NCBI RefSeq assembly: GCF_037055355.1
Contig: NZ_CP146350.1
Span: 620,001-684,000, forward strand
DNA from: Streptomyces sp. DG1A-41
GTDB lineage: Bacteria > Actinomycetota > Actinomycetes > Streptomycetales > Streptomycetaceae
Reading direction: 5' to 3'
DNA length: 64,000 bases
The position numbers and the translations under genes are program-made. The notes beneath the pieces were generated by a model, which was not told where the DNA came from, made no database searches, and saw only the letters and a program-made list of their open reading frames with translations. Shown here one piece after another: positions 39,878 to 48,512 of the stretch. Within the stretch, counting starts at the first letter, position 1; each line of letters opens with the position of its first letter.

Positions 39878-41325
39878 CAGGCGCTCCTGAGCAGGTCGAC
39901 AGCATCGGCGAGCGCGTCGGCACCGCCGACGTTCCCGGCGAAGACGATGTAGGGGATGCCGGCGGCGGGGCCGTCCACGGGCTCCCAGAGCGAGACGATG
40001 CCCGGCAGCAGCGTGCCCCGGGCCCAGGCACGGCGGATCTGAAGGCCGTGGGTGGCGGTGTCGCTGGAGGTGATGCCGCCCTTGGCCACGACGAAGGCGG
40101 GCCGCCGGGTGGCGTCGACCAGGCGCACGGCCTCCACGAGCGCGGCAGAGATCCGGCGGGAGATCGCCAGGCTGTCGTCCGCGTCGGCACCGGTCACCAG
40201 AGCGCGAGAGGTGCGGATCACGGCGTCGGCCGAGTCCAGCGCACCGGCCGCCGCGGCCGCGACCTCGGCAACGTGGGCGTCGCGCCGCTCCTCGTCGAGC
40301 AGGAGGGCCACGTCCAGCTCGTACTCGGCGATCCCGCCCCGCTCCCGCAGCCGGTCCAACTGCCGTGTCGTGAGCGACACATGGGACCCCACGGCGATCA
40401 GCCCATGGGGCGCGTCCCCGCGCAGCGGGCGCAGTGCCGCGGGAGTGAGTGGTGCCCGCCCGGCCTGTCCGGCGCGGGCCCTGACGAAGGACGGCCCGAC
40501 CCGGTACAGCAGCCGGACGCCGCTCTCCTCCGCCTGGGCGAGGGCCAGGGCCAGCACCCGAAGATCGTCGTCGCACACCGCGTCGACCACGGCCGTACGT
40601 CCGTCGCGCAGCGAGGACAGCAGCCGCGCCGTGTGTGCCGGGCCGCCGCCGCGCAGGTCGTCGAGGGTGATGCGCAGGACCTCGTCCGCGGGCACCCGTC
40701 CGTCCGTCTTCTCCTCGACCCACTCGGGCAGGGAGGAGTTCCGGTAGCCGAAGGTGGCGTCGCGGGCGAACTCGCTCTCGCCGACCGGCAGCAGGCCGCC
40801 GGCCGTCCGCATCCAGTGGCTCGAGCCGACGGTGAGCCGGCCCGCCTCGATGTAGGCGGGGACCAGTACGACGCCGTCCGGGGCGCCGACGCCCAGGTCG
40901 GTGAGCTCCTGGGCCAGGACGTCGGTCTCCAGCGGGAAGTGACCGCGCAGGGTCGAGTCGCCGCGGCTGGCCAGGACGTAACCGGTGTCCTCGGCCGCCG
41001 ACGCCGTGTGCAGGGCGCGGACCACCTCGCGGTTGCGGATGGCGGCGTCCTTCGGCGACAGGCTGCGGGTGTTGGTGAGGACGAAGAAGGCGGCGCTGTC
41101 CTGGCGCAGCGCCCAGCGCAGGTCGTCCACCGTCCAGGTGGTCAGGACAGGGACGTCGGCGACGGTCTGGGTGCCGGTCGGGTCGTCGTCGAGGACGACG
41201 AGCCGGGGCCCGCCGGATACGCGGGCGGCCACATCGGCGGCGCTCACCTCGCGGACCGGGGGGAGCCCTGCCAGCACCGCCGCCTCGGGGACGGGCCGCG
41301 TGTGGGCATGGAGGGGTAGGGACAT
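39877..41325 (-). CDS. Four-carbon acid sugar kinase (DUF1537 family)
   Basis: The 482-residue protein has the two-domain layout of this family. The N-terminal sugar-binding domain carries VVLDDDPTGTQTVADVPVL (conserved Asp cluster), and the C-terminal nucleotide-binding domain carries VAKGGITSSDTATHGL. Members phosphorylate 3-oxo-tetronates, threonate or erythronate at O4. Together with the dehydrogenase and aldolase next to it, it supports degradation of a tetronic acid. Whether L-threonate, D-threonate or erythronate is the substrate cannot be decided here. Confidence 0.87.
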   Translation of the reverse strand: MSLPLHAHTRPVPEAAVLAGLPPVREVSAADVAARVSGGPRLVVLDDDPTGTQTVADVPVLTTWTVDDLRWALRQDSAAFFVLTNTRSLSPKDAAIRNREVVRALHTASAAEDTGYVLASRGDSTLRGHFPLETDVLAQELTDLGVGAPDGVVLVPAYIEAGRLTVGSSHWMRTAGGLLPVGESEFARDATFGYRNSSLPEWVEEKTDGRVPADEVLRITLDDLRGGGPAHTARLLSSLRDGRTAVVDAVCDDDLRVLALALAQAEESGVRLLYRVGPSFVRARAGQAGRAPLTPAALRPLRGDAPHGLIAVGSHVSLTTRQLDRLRERGGIAEYELDVALLLDEERRDAHVAEVAAAAAGALDSADAVIRTSRALVTGADADDSLAISRRISAALVEAVRLVDATRRPAFVVAKGGITSSDTATHGLQIRRAWARGTLLPGIVSLWEPVDGPAAGIPYIVFAGNVGGADALADAVDLLRSA

Positions 41326-41391
41326 GGCGGGTTCCTGGTGTGTGACGGGGACTCTGCGGCAGGAAAGGTGTGACGGGGAAGCGGGGAGACG

Positions 41392-42090
41392 TCAGTCGAC
41401 GGCGCGTTTGATCACGTGGGTGCGCAGGTCGTCGGCCGTCTGGTTCATGTGGCCGTCCATGGCGGACCGGGCGGCCTCGGGGCTGCCGGACTCCAGCGCG
41501 GCGAGCACCCGCTCGTGGTGCGCGATGGCGTTCGTACGGATCTCGGGGACGGCCGAGGTCTGCCGGCGCCCCTCGACGAGCAGCGGGCCGAACGGCTCGA
41601 AGAGCAGTGGGACGAACAAGTTGCCCGTCGCCCGCATCACCGTGTCGTGGAAGTCGATGTCGGCCTGCACGAACTGCTCGGTGTCGCCCGCGTCGGCGGC
41701 CTCGTGCATGGCGGACAGATGCTGGCGCAGCACTTCCAGGTCCTCCTCGGTGCGGCGGGAGGCGGCGAGCTCGCACGCACCGTTCTCGATCAGCCGGCGC
41801 GCCTCGATCAGCCGCTCCGACAGAGCCCCGCTGGAGGTGCGCGAGGCCGCCCGCACGACCGGCTCCAGGGCGGTCCACCGGTCCGGCGGGTTGACGTAGG
41901 TACCCCGGCCGCGCACCACCCTGACGACGTTCTGGGCACGGAGCTGCTTGACCGCCTCGCGCACGGTCAGACGGCTGATCCCGCCCTGCTCCGAGAGCTC
42001 ACCCTCGGGCGGAAGGGCGGAGTCCGGCGGGTACTGGCCGTCGATGATCGCGGTCAGCAACTGCTCGGCGAGATCGTCGGAGAGCGACAT
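41392..42090 (-). CDS. GntR/FadR-family transcriptional regulator
   Basis: The 232-residue protein has an N-terminal winged helix (LPPEGELSEQGGISRLTVRE and AVKQLRAQNVVRVVRGRGTY) and an FCD effector domain with the metal-binding style DIDFHDTVMRATGN and AIAHHERVLAALES. It is first in a five-gene minus-strand series (gntR, kinase, aldolase, ltnD, gntP), so it should be the acid-responsive repressor. A perfect palindrome 40-54 bp upstream of its start is a strong autoregulatory operator candidate. Confidence 0.9.
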   Translation of the reverse strand: MSLSDDLAEQLLTAIIDGQYPPDSALPPEGELSEQGGISRLTVREAVKQLRAQNVVRVVRGRGTYVNPPDRWTALEPVVRAASRTSSGALSERLIEARRLIENGACELAASRRTEEDLEVLRQHLSAMHEAADAGDTEQFVQADIDFHDTVMRATGNLFVPLLFEPFGPLLVEGRRQTSAVPEIRTNAIAHHERVLAALESGSPEAARSAMDGHMNQTADDLRTHVIKRAVD

Positions 42091-42129
42091 GGCGGGAACC
42101 TCTTCAGTCCGTGATCGACATCAGACATC

Positions 42130-42144
42130 AGACATCTGATGTCT
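42130..42144. promoter_or_regulatory. GntR operator candidate (15-bp perfect palindrome)
   Basis: AGACATCTGATGTCT has two 7-bp arms around one central base. A third copy of the arm (AGACATC) directly precedes it at 42123-42129. The position just upstream of the GntR gene and the symmetry are typical of FadR-type sites. Confidence 0.65.
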
Positions 42145-42489
42145 ATGTGCCGGTAACGATGGCACCGGAGGAAAGACGCGTCAAGACCCCGGCCGGAGGC
42201 AAATGGGCACACCTGCCAGGCCACCTCAACAACTGCGTCACCCACCGCTCAGTGAGCGCGCGGCCGGGCGCCCTGGCGTACCCGGCAGCGGGTTCGGCGA
42301 ACAGCGAATCCGTGGGATCGGAGCGGTGGGCGCAGCGGCCGCCAGACCAGCTGCACCGGCTGACCGCGGCGCCGAACTACCCGGCCGGCACATCTGGCTC
42401 CGGCACCGGCACACTCGAACTCGGCATGCGCAAGCCCCTCGACCGCTGCCCACGTCCGGGCCACCCGCAGTATTGCGGCCGCCAGGGCC
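42145..42489. other. Intergenic region, no recognisable gene
   Basis: Reading frames are present on both strands but none has a recognisable motif. It marks the left edge of the mosaic island. Confidence 0.4.
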
Positions 42490-42904
42490 CACGCCGAGCG
42501 TGCTGCAAATGACGATGAGGAGCGTCTGCCTGGAGAGGACACGGAAGGCGTGCCCGCATGCGTGCAGGGAGAGCGGGTACGCCGCATCTCTCCCTGGGGC
42601 CACCATCACGTTCGCTGGGTGGGCGAGGAAGGCGTCCATCGACCAGTCGTTGACCTCGGCCTGGCAATGCGGACACCACACCGTCGTGATCGGCCCATCC
42701 ATCGGCCCGACTCCCTGGGCCGGGCCGGGCAGGTCGGGCGCATCCTCGTACCGGCGGATGACGGCGGAGTCCACGTCCAGCACCCAGTGGGGCGGCACGA
42801 TGACGGTCAGGTCGCTGGGCGCGGAGGGGGATCGTTACGATCTTGCGAACCTCAGTCGCACCGGCTGGGATGGGGCCGGGGTCAGCTGGGTTGGGGGCCG
42901 CCAT
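42490..42904 (-). pseudogene. Hypothetical protein, frameshifted near its N-terminus
   Basis: One minus-strand frame starts MAAPNPADPGPIPAGATEVR then KIVTIP. After a shift at the G run near 42825 another frame continues TVIVPPHWVLDVDSAVIRRY, TTVWCPHCQAEVNDW and HACGHAFRVL. The joined product would be a small protein of unknown function with a CxxC pair. The 3' end is uncertain. It overlaps the end of the zinc-ribbon gene upstream. Confidence 0.4.
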
Positions 42905-43119
42905 GCTCTTTCCTCGTAGGCACATCCGCACTGGAAACACAGGGCGACATCAGTGAGCGGGTCCGCGCGCGTGCTGACCAACATCACCGCGTCGAATGCC
43001 TTGCACGCGGGGCAGTCCTGTACGCCAATAGATTCCTCCTCTTGCAGGACCTCCTCCCAGTAACTGAGGGCGGCCTCAGCGGGCGTTTCGTAGCCCCGGA
43101 GGCAGAATCGGCAGTTCAA
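42835..43119 (-). CDS. Small cysteine-rich (zinc-ribbon-like) hypothetical protein
   Basis: From a TTG at 43119, overlapping the stop of the small gene upstream by TTGA, the frame gives 94 residues with three cysteine pairs: NCRFC, DCPACK and CFQCGCAYEER. Between them is an acidic helix (SYWEEVLQEEES). This layout suggests one or two structural zinc sites. The last ~25 residues look unlike a natural end and overlap the next pseudogene, so the 3' end may be altered by a frameshift. Function unknown. Confidence 0.4.
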   Translation of the reverse strand: MNCRFCLRGYETPAEAALSYWEEVLQEEESIGVQDCPACKAFDAVMLVSTRADPLTDVALCFQCGCAYEERAWRPPTQLTPAPSQPVRLRFARS

Positions 43120-43214
43120 GGGGCTTCGCCCACCACCAGTGCCATCTGGCGACAGGACGCACAGATCACCGTACGTTCGGCGACCTGCTCCAGACCGCCG
43201 GTCAGGTCCTGCAT
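43116..43214 (-). CDS. Very small hypothetical protein with a CxxC motif
   Basis: A 32-residue frame, MQDLTGGLEQVAERTVICAS then CRQMALVVGEAP, lies exactly between the HEPN-like pseudogene (stop at 43223) and the cysteine-rich gene, overlapping the latter by four bases. The tight spacing suggests translational coupling. It is short and unproven, and could be the upstream half of a split zinc-ribbon protein. Confidence 0.35.
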   Translation of the reverse strand: MQDLTGGLEQVAERTVICASCRQMALVVGEAP

Positions 43215-43222
43215 GCGTGTCG

Positions 43223-43813
43223 TTACCAGCGCCTGAAGTACGCCAGTTTCTCCCGAACGGCCTGCATCGTGGTGGCCACCACCGCGGCCTCCGTCGACAG
43301 GACCGGGTGCAGGTGGCGCGGAACAAAATCGACGAGGAACCTGAGTACCCGGGCGGCACGTGCCTCCACCGCGAAGGCGTTGGCGGTGTGCCCGTAGTGG
43401 GTCAGGGCGTTCCTGGTCTCCGCCAGGTCGTCGATGGCCTCGCGCTCCTTGGCCGCAATCGGCAGGCCGACGATACCGGTGAGACGGTTCAGAGCAGTGG
43501 TCGTGTCGCAGCTCTTGAACTTGCCCTGCTCATAGGCGGTGCGCTTCGCGCTCCCCGGGTCCTTGAACACCAGGCTTCAGTGCTCACGTACCGGGCGGGC
43601 CTTGAGGAGCACTTCGACCGCTGCCTGCAGGTGCAAGACCCCGTACTTCAGAGACCGGTCGCTGATCCAGAACGGCCACGGCGGGGAGTAGGCGCTTCTG
43701 GGCGCTTCCGGTCACAGGGGACGGTCCTCTGACCCGACTCGCATGCTGCCGGTCAGGTACAGCACGGCACTGCTGAGGTAGTCCATGCCGTTGCGCACCA
43801 ATGTGAAGTCCAT
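43223..43813 (-). pseudogene. HEPN-domain-like protein with two in-frame TGA stops
   Basis: One frame from ATG 43813 to 43223 (196 codons) is collinear throughout: MDFTLVRNGMDYLSSAVLYL, ISDRSLKYGVLHLQAAVEVL, FKDPGSAKRTAYEQGKFKSC, then DLAETRNALTHYG and a C-terminal helix. It is broken by TGA after EDRPL and by TGA at 43577-43579, where REH*SLVFKD would normally be REHWSLVFKD. RNALTH is the R-x4-H signature of HEPN ribonuclease-like domains. As it stands only the 115-residue C-terminal piece from GTG 43570 could be made. Confidence 0.5.
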
Positions 43814-44197
43814 CTCCGGGCGCACTGGCAGCTTCAATTCTTCCGGCAAGGGTCCCCCCAGACTCGACTGCCGTCATGCCCCTCAACTTACCGACGACAA
43901 TCACAGTTGTTGCCGGCTACTCACCAGTAACGCCATGGGCCCCTTTTCGAAGGGAGGAGAGCAGCGCCTGAACCCGTACGAAGCAGCACCGATTCCAAAC
44001 GATCGGGCTGCCCTGAAGTGCGGATTCATGGCAATCGTGTCACTCGATCCTATCGGGAAGGGCCAGGCCCACTGAACCATGCGCTGGAAGGCCGCGCTGC
44101 CCTCGACATCACCTCCGACTGCCGCCTATCGGCGGCCCGTCAGTAGCCCCAACTCACGCAGCTGACAGTCCCCCCATGCGCTGAAACGATCTCTCCT
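43814..44197. other. Intergenic region in the mosaic island
   Basis: No recognisable gene or RNA. Codon bias is poor in all frames. Confidence 0.4.
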
Positions 44198-44461
44198 TTA
44201 GCGGCTGGTCTCGAGGTCGTTGAGAACGCCGAGAACGGGTCCCCAGCACATGCCGACGGTGTCGTGGTCGGGTACCACGCCGCGTTCTCGTTGTTTGCGC
44301 AGGTGGACGAAGTTCCGGTACTCGCGGACGATCGCCATGAAGTCGTGGGCGTCCATCTGGATCCAGCCGCGGGTTCGGGCCGTGTCCAGGAGCAGGGCGA
44401 AGCTGGCGCGCTCGGGTACGACGCGCTTTCCGTTGTCCTGAGGGAAGCCCTGCTGCAGGCG
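44198..44461 (-). pseudogene. 3' fragment of a hypothetical gene (5' end lost at a recombination junction)
   Basis: A minus-strand frame ending at TAA 44198 reads LLLDTARTRGWIQMDAHDFM, AIVREYRNFVHLRKQRE, VVPDHDTVGMCWGPVLGVLN and DLETSR. This has the character of the C-terminal domain of a larger Streptomyces protein of unknown function. Upstream of about 44461 the similarity ends, exactly where an oppositely oriented fragment begins. Confidence 0.5.
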
Positions 44462-45081
44462 CCCGCGCCCTCGCCCAGATCGGGCGGTGGACCGACGCGG
44501 CCGACGCCATGGCCCAGCATCGCGGCATTGGCAACCGGCTCCTCGACGGCCGTCAGATCAAGATCATGGCCCTGATGGAGCAGGGCCTGGACCAGCAGGC
44601 CCGCGACCTGATCGACACCACCCAGCCCACGGAGCCCTGGGAGAGAGCCATCGCGCTCCTCCTGCACGCCCACTGCCGGCCCGCAGACGCCCCCGTCCCT
44701 GTACCCGACCTCGACCGCACCCTGGATGCAGCCGTCCAGCTTCTTGCCCACCCCGATCCGCCGACCGCCGCCTTCCAGACCCGGACGGGCCTGTCAGCCC
44801 TGGAACTGGACCGCACCGGATCACATGCCGGCCGCGTACTCGACTCCCTCGTCAGCGTCGCCCGACTCGACGCCTACGCCGCACGAGACGCACTGCACCA
44901 CCCCGTCGCCGCGTCTGCCCTGGACGACGGGGCGACAGACACGCTCAACGCGGTGATCGCCGCGGCCGGACTGGGATCCGGAGCCCTGTCCGCCCACCAC
45001 CATGAGGCTCTGACGGGCGCGGTCGGCCACGCCGAGACAGAGCTGGAAAGGCTGCTGCAGGCCGAACCAGATCCCGGCTAG
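44461..45081 (+). pseudogene. 3' part of a TPR-type regulator-like gene (5' end missing)
   Basis: The frame is in coding register from 44461 (ARALAQIGRWTDAADAMAQH) with strong codon bias, but no start exists upstream of the junction. An ATG at 44509 could give a 190-residue product. Alanine/leucine-rich paired helices (GRVLDSLVSVARLDAYAARD, LEDLQAEPDPG-like end) suggest the C-terminal TPR region of XRE-TPR regulators. Such genes often precede ABC/Nudix clusters in Streptomyces. It directly precedes the ABC exporter and may be the broken regulator of the following genes. Confidence 0.5.
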
Positions 45082-45314
45082 GAGGGGACGACCGGGATGG
45101 CCCGCCGTGCTGCCCACGCTGTTTGGCGGTGTCGGCGTTTCGGCCATTTCCTGCCCGCAGCCGCTCCAAGCCAGACCAGGGATCCCTCGCCTGCGGGGTT
45201 CCGTGATGCAGGAAATAGCGGGCTCCCCAGCACGACCGAATGACGTGTGTTCGATATCGCGGCCGTGTCGTTAAACCTCACGACTCTGCCGCAGCGACCG
45301 TCCTAGGGGGAACG

Positions 45315-47255
45315 ATGACCTCGGCCATTACGCAGGACCAGCCGCCGCAACCGCCGAAAGGGACCGCGCCGGACGACGAACCACAGCAGGCCGGTGTTCG
45401 AGAGGAGGAATACCTCTACCGCGACGAGTCGAGGCTCCAGGCCGGCTCCCTGCTGACCTCCCGCACAATGGCGCGGCGCCTGCCCTTGCTCGTGCGGCGC
45501 TCGGTGCAGATGGCCTGGCGTGTGGACCGCGGCGCGACCATCGGCCTGTTGGTATGCCAGATCGGGACCGGCGTCCTCGCGGCCCTCGGCCTCCTGGCCG
45601 TCACGGGCACGATCACCGCACTGATCTCCTCGGGCGACATCACCGAGCGGCTGTGGGACGCCGCCCCACAGCTGGCCGTGATCGCCACCGCCACCGGCCT
45701 GCGCGCGCTGCTGGGCATCACCGTCGTCTGGCTGACCGGCCGTCTGCGCCCGGTGCTCGGCCGGGCAGCGGAGCTGACGATGATCGAGGCCGCGCTCGGC
45801 GCGGAACTGGCCGCCAACAACAAGCCCGGCTACAACGACGCCTACGACATCGCCGACCGCGGCGCCCAGGTCACCCCCGACCTCGTCGAAGAAGCGCAGG
45901 ACGTCCTCGCGGCGACCGCCACGCTCGCGGCCGGCGCCACTGTCCTGACCGTCCTGCACCCCCTGCTCCTTCCCCTGCTCTTCCTCGCCTGCCTGCCGCA
46001 GGCCGCCGCCTACGTCCGCTCCGCCCGCGTCATCTACCTCGCCGGGCTGGAGACCTCCGGGCGGCGCAGGATGCTGGGCAAGCTGCGCTGGCACATGGCC
46101 TATCAGGAGTCCAGTGAGGAGATGCGCGCCTGCCTGGCCGGCCCTTTTCTGATTGGCCGGTACCGGCGGCTGGCCGACTCGGTCAACGCGGCCGAACGAA
46201 AAGCCGCGAACACCGGTGCCTGGATGGGACTTGCCGGAGCAGTGGCCGGCGGGATCGCCTCGACCGCGGTGTGGGCGGCGCTGCTGTGGCTCCTGGCCTC
46301 CGGGCGGATTAGCCTGGCGGCCGGAGGCGGCGCCGTCTTCGCCCTCCAGACCGCCATCGGCTCGGTGCGCGGCATCATCAACGGCGGGGCACGCCTGGTG
46401 CGCACCGGCTGGTACGTGCAGGACTGGCAGAACTTCCTCGACAACGCCCACGGCCAGGCCATGACCGACTCCCGCGGCACCGCGCCCGTGACCGCGGCCC
46501 CGGAGCGTTTCGAGGTCCGCGACGTCACCTACCGCTACGACGGCGCCCCGAAGGACAGCCTGAGCAACGTCTCCCTGCACGTGCGGCGCGGGGAGATCGT
46601 GGCGCTGGTCGGGGAGAACGGCTCCGGCAAGACAACCCTCTCGCGCCTGCTGTGCGGGCTGCTGCTGCCCACCGAGGGCGACGTGGCCTGGGACCACGCC
46701 TCCACCGCGGACCTGGACCCGTGGGGGTCGTGGGAGCACGTCGCGCTGGTGCCGCAGAAGTTCACGTACCTGCCGCTGACGATGCGCGACAACATCACGT
46801 TCGGGCAGGGCGACACCAGCGACGTGGCCCTGCTCGCCGCATGCGAGGCGTCCGGCGCCGCGGAGATGCTGCCGGGCCTCCGCTCCGGCCTGAACACCCT
46901 GCTGACCAGCGAGTGGTTCGGCGGACAGCAGCTCTCCGGCGGGCAGTGGCAGCGCCTGGTCCTCACCCGCGCGTTCCACCGGCAGGCGGCGCTGCTGGTG
47001 ATGGATGAACCCACGGCCGCCCTCGACGCCCGCGCGGAGCACCGGATCTTCGCCGGCCTGCGCGAACTGGCCAAGGACCGTGCCATCCTGCTGATCACGC
47101 ACCGGCTCACCAACGTGGCCGTCGCCGACCGGATCGTGGTCCTGGACCAAGGGCGGATCGTCCAGGAGGGCACCTACGCCCAGCTCACCCAGGAGCCAGG
47201 TCTCTTCCGGACCCTGTGGGAGCTGCAGCGCCGGATGAGCGGCGACACCCCCTGA
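45315..47255 (+). CDS. ABC exporter, fused membrane and ATPase domains
   Basis: The 646-residue protein has a transmembrane region with about six helices (residues ~75-360), preceded by an acidic, proline-rich cytoplasmic tail. The C-terminal ATPase follows: Walker A ALVGENGSGKTT, Q-loop ALVPQKFTYLPLTMRDN, signature QQLSGGQWQR, Walker B ALLVMDEPTAALDA and switch His in LLITHRL. This half-transporter type exports lipids, peptides or small metabolites as a dimer. ATG 45315 follows GGGGGAA; a longer in-frame start at 45240 lacks a ribosome site. It is the first gene of the Nudix set. Confidence 0.88.
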   Translation: MTSAITQDQPPQPPKGTAPDDEPQQAGVREEEYLYRDESRLQAGSLLTSRTMARRLPLLVRRSVQMAWRVDRGATIGLLVCQIGTGVLAALGLLAVTGTITALISSGDITERLWDAAPQLAVIATATGLRALLGITVVWLTGRLRPVLGRAAELTMIEAALGAELAANNKPGYNDAYDIADRGAQVTPDLVEEAQDVLAATATLAAGATVLTVLHPLLLPLLFLACLPQAAAYVRSARVIYLAGLETSGRRRMLGKLRWHMAYQESSEEMRACLAGPFLIGRYRRLADSVNAAERKAANTGAWMGLAGAVAGGIASTAVWAALLWLLASGRISLAAGGGAVFALQTAIGSVRGIINGGARLVRTGWYVQDWQNFLDNAHGQAMTDSRGTAPVTAAPERFEVRDVTYRYDGAPKDSLSNVSLHVRRGEIVALVGENGSGKTTLSRLLCGLLLPTEGDVAWDHASTADLDPWGSWEHVALVPQKFTYLPLTMRDNITFGQGDTSDVALLAACEASGAAEMLPGLRSGLNTLLTSEWFGGQQLSGGQWQRLVLTRAFHRQAALLVMDEPTAALDARAEHRIFAGLRELAKDRAILLITHRLTNVAVADRIVVLDQGRIVQEGTYAQLTQEPGLFRTLWELQRRMSGDTP

Positions 47256-47316
47256 TCACCCCTAGCCGTTCCACGCTGCCCACTCGCCCGTACACCGCCT
47301 CGGAAGGCAGAGATAC

Positions 47317-48453
47317 GTGACCTCTCCCGTCTCCCCTTCGGATCACGTCTCACCGCGTGCCGATCTGCCCGCAGCGCAGTACGCCGCATCCCGGCATGCG
47401 GCGTGGCTCGGCGCCGCCGCGATCATCACCGACGAGGTCGGGCGGGTCCTGCTGGTGCACCCCACCTACCGCAAGGACGACTCGTGGCTGCTGCCCGGAG
47501 GCGTCGTCGAAGCCGGCGAACACCCGCACATCACGTGCAGGCGCGAGATCACCGAGGAACTGGGCCTGGATCTACCCCTGTCGGCCGTGCTCGCCGTCCA
47601 CTCCTTCTCCCCGCACCACCCCGACCTCCAGCCCGCCACGGCATGCCCCGGCGAGATCCGGTTCGTCTTCGACGGGGGAACCCTCCGCCCCGACCAGGGG
47701 GTGGCGATCCGCCTGCCGCGCGAGGAGCTGTCCGAGTACGCCTTCCTGGAGACCCGGGACGCAATGCAGCGGCTGCGGCCCGTGGACGGGCAGATCATGC
47801 TCGCCGCCTACCGTGCCCGGTTCGGGAACACCGCCACCGCTCACCTCGCCGACGGCCGGCACATCCACGACGTCCCGGCGCTGGACCGCCATGACGTCCA
47901 CGTCCGCTACCGGCCCTTGTGGGACAGCCCTCTCCACCGAGGCCCCGTCCCCGAGCGGCTGCCCGTGCAGCAAGCCTGGGCGTGGTGCTTCGTCCCCGAC
48001 GGCCGGGTCGTCCTGGTGGCCAACCCCGGCCCGCGGGGTGCGCTGCCGATGCTGCCCGGCGGCACCGTGGAGACGACCGACGCGACTCCCGAGGACACCC
48101 TGCGCCGCGAAGCCGCCGAGGAAGCCCAGCTCACCCTGGCCGAACCGGTGCGACTGGGCTGGGTGCTGGACGAGACCGGCGAGGTCTACGGCGGAGTGGG
48201 GTCCAACGCCCGGCTCCGCCTGGCCGCCCGGGTCACCGGCATCGGGCCGGCGGCCGTCGACCCCGCCTCCGGCCACCCCTTCGCCCGCCTGCTCGCCACC
48301 CCCGCCCAGGCAGCCGCCCTGCTGGGCTGGGGCCCGCCCGGCGCGCGGCAAGCCCAGCTCGCGGCGGAGACGGCACGAGAGCGGTGGGGCCTGCCCACCG
48401 CTCGCCCCGCCGCCATCGAGGAGATCCCGGCGGAGGGGATGCGGCTGACCTGA
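47317..48453 (+). CDS. Double-Nudix domain protein
   Basis: The 378-residue protein contains two Nudix hydrolase domains. The first box starts at GG61-62 (GGVVEAGEHPHITCRREITE), with the REITEELG core. The second starts at GG248-249 (GGTVETTDATPEDTLRREAA) followed by EEAQL. Box 1 keeps the Mg-binding Glu residues. Box 2 also keeps EE but has a non-standard end. Nudix enzymes cleave nucleoside diphosphates linked to another group. It begins 61 bp after the ABC exporter at a GTG. Confidence 0.85.
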   Translation: MTSPVSPSDHVSPRADLPAAQYAASRHAAWLGAAAIITDEVGRVLLVHPTYRKDDSWLLPGGVVEAGEHPHITCRREITEELGLDLPLSAVLAVHSFSPHHPDLQPATACPGEIRFVFDGGTLRPDQGVAIRLPREELSEYAFLETRDAMQRLRPVDGQIMLAAYRARFGNTATAHLADGRHIHDVPALDRHDVHVRYRPLWDSPLHRGPVPERLPVQQAWAWCFVPDGRVVLVANPGPRGALPMLPGGTVETTDATPEDTLRREAAEEAQLTLAEPVRLGWVLDETGEVYGGVGSNARLRLAARVTGIGPAAVDPASGHPFARLLATPAQAAALLGWGPPGARQAQLAAETARERWGLPTARPAAIEEIPAEGMRLT

Positions 48454-48512
48454 CCCGAACGAGCACCCCGCCTCAACACGTCCCGCGCCACGCCCCTCTG
48501 AGGTAGAGCCCC

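Noticed and set aside
43577..43579. Selenocysteine or TGA readthrough in the HEPN-like gene
   Set aside because: No SECIS-like hairpin was evident, and a second TGA lies upstream. A TGG to TGA point mutation is simpler.
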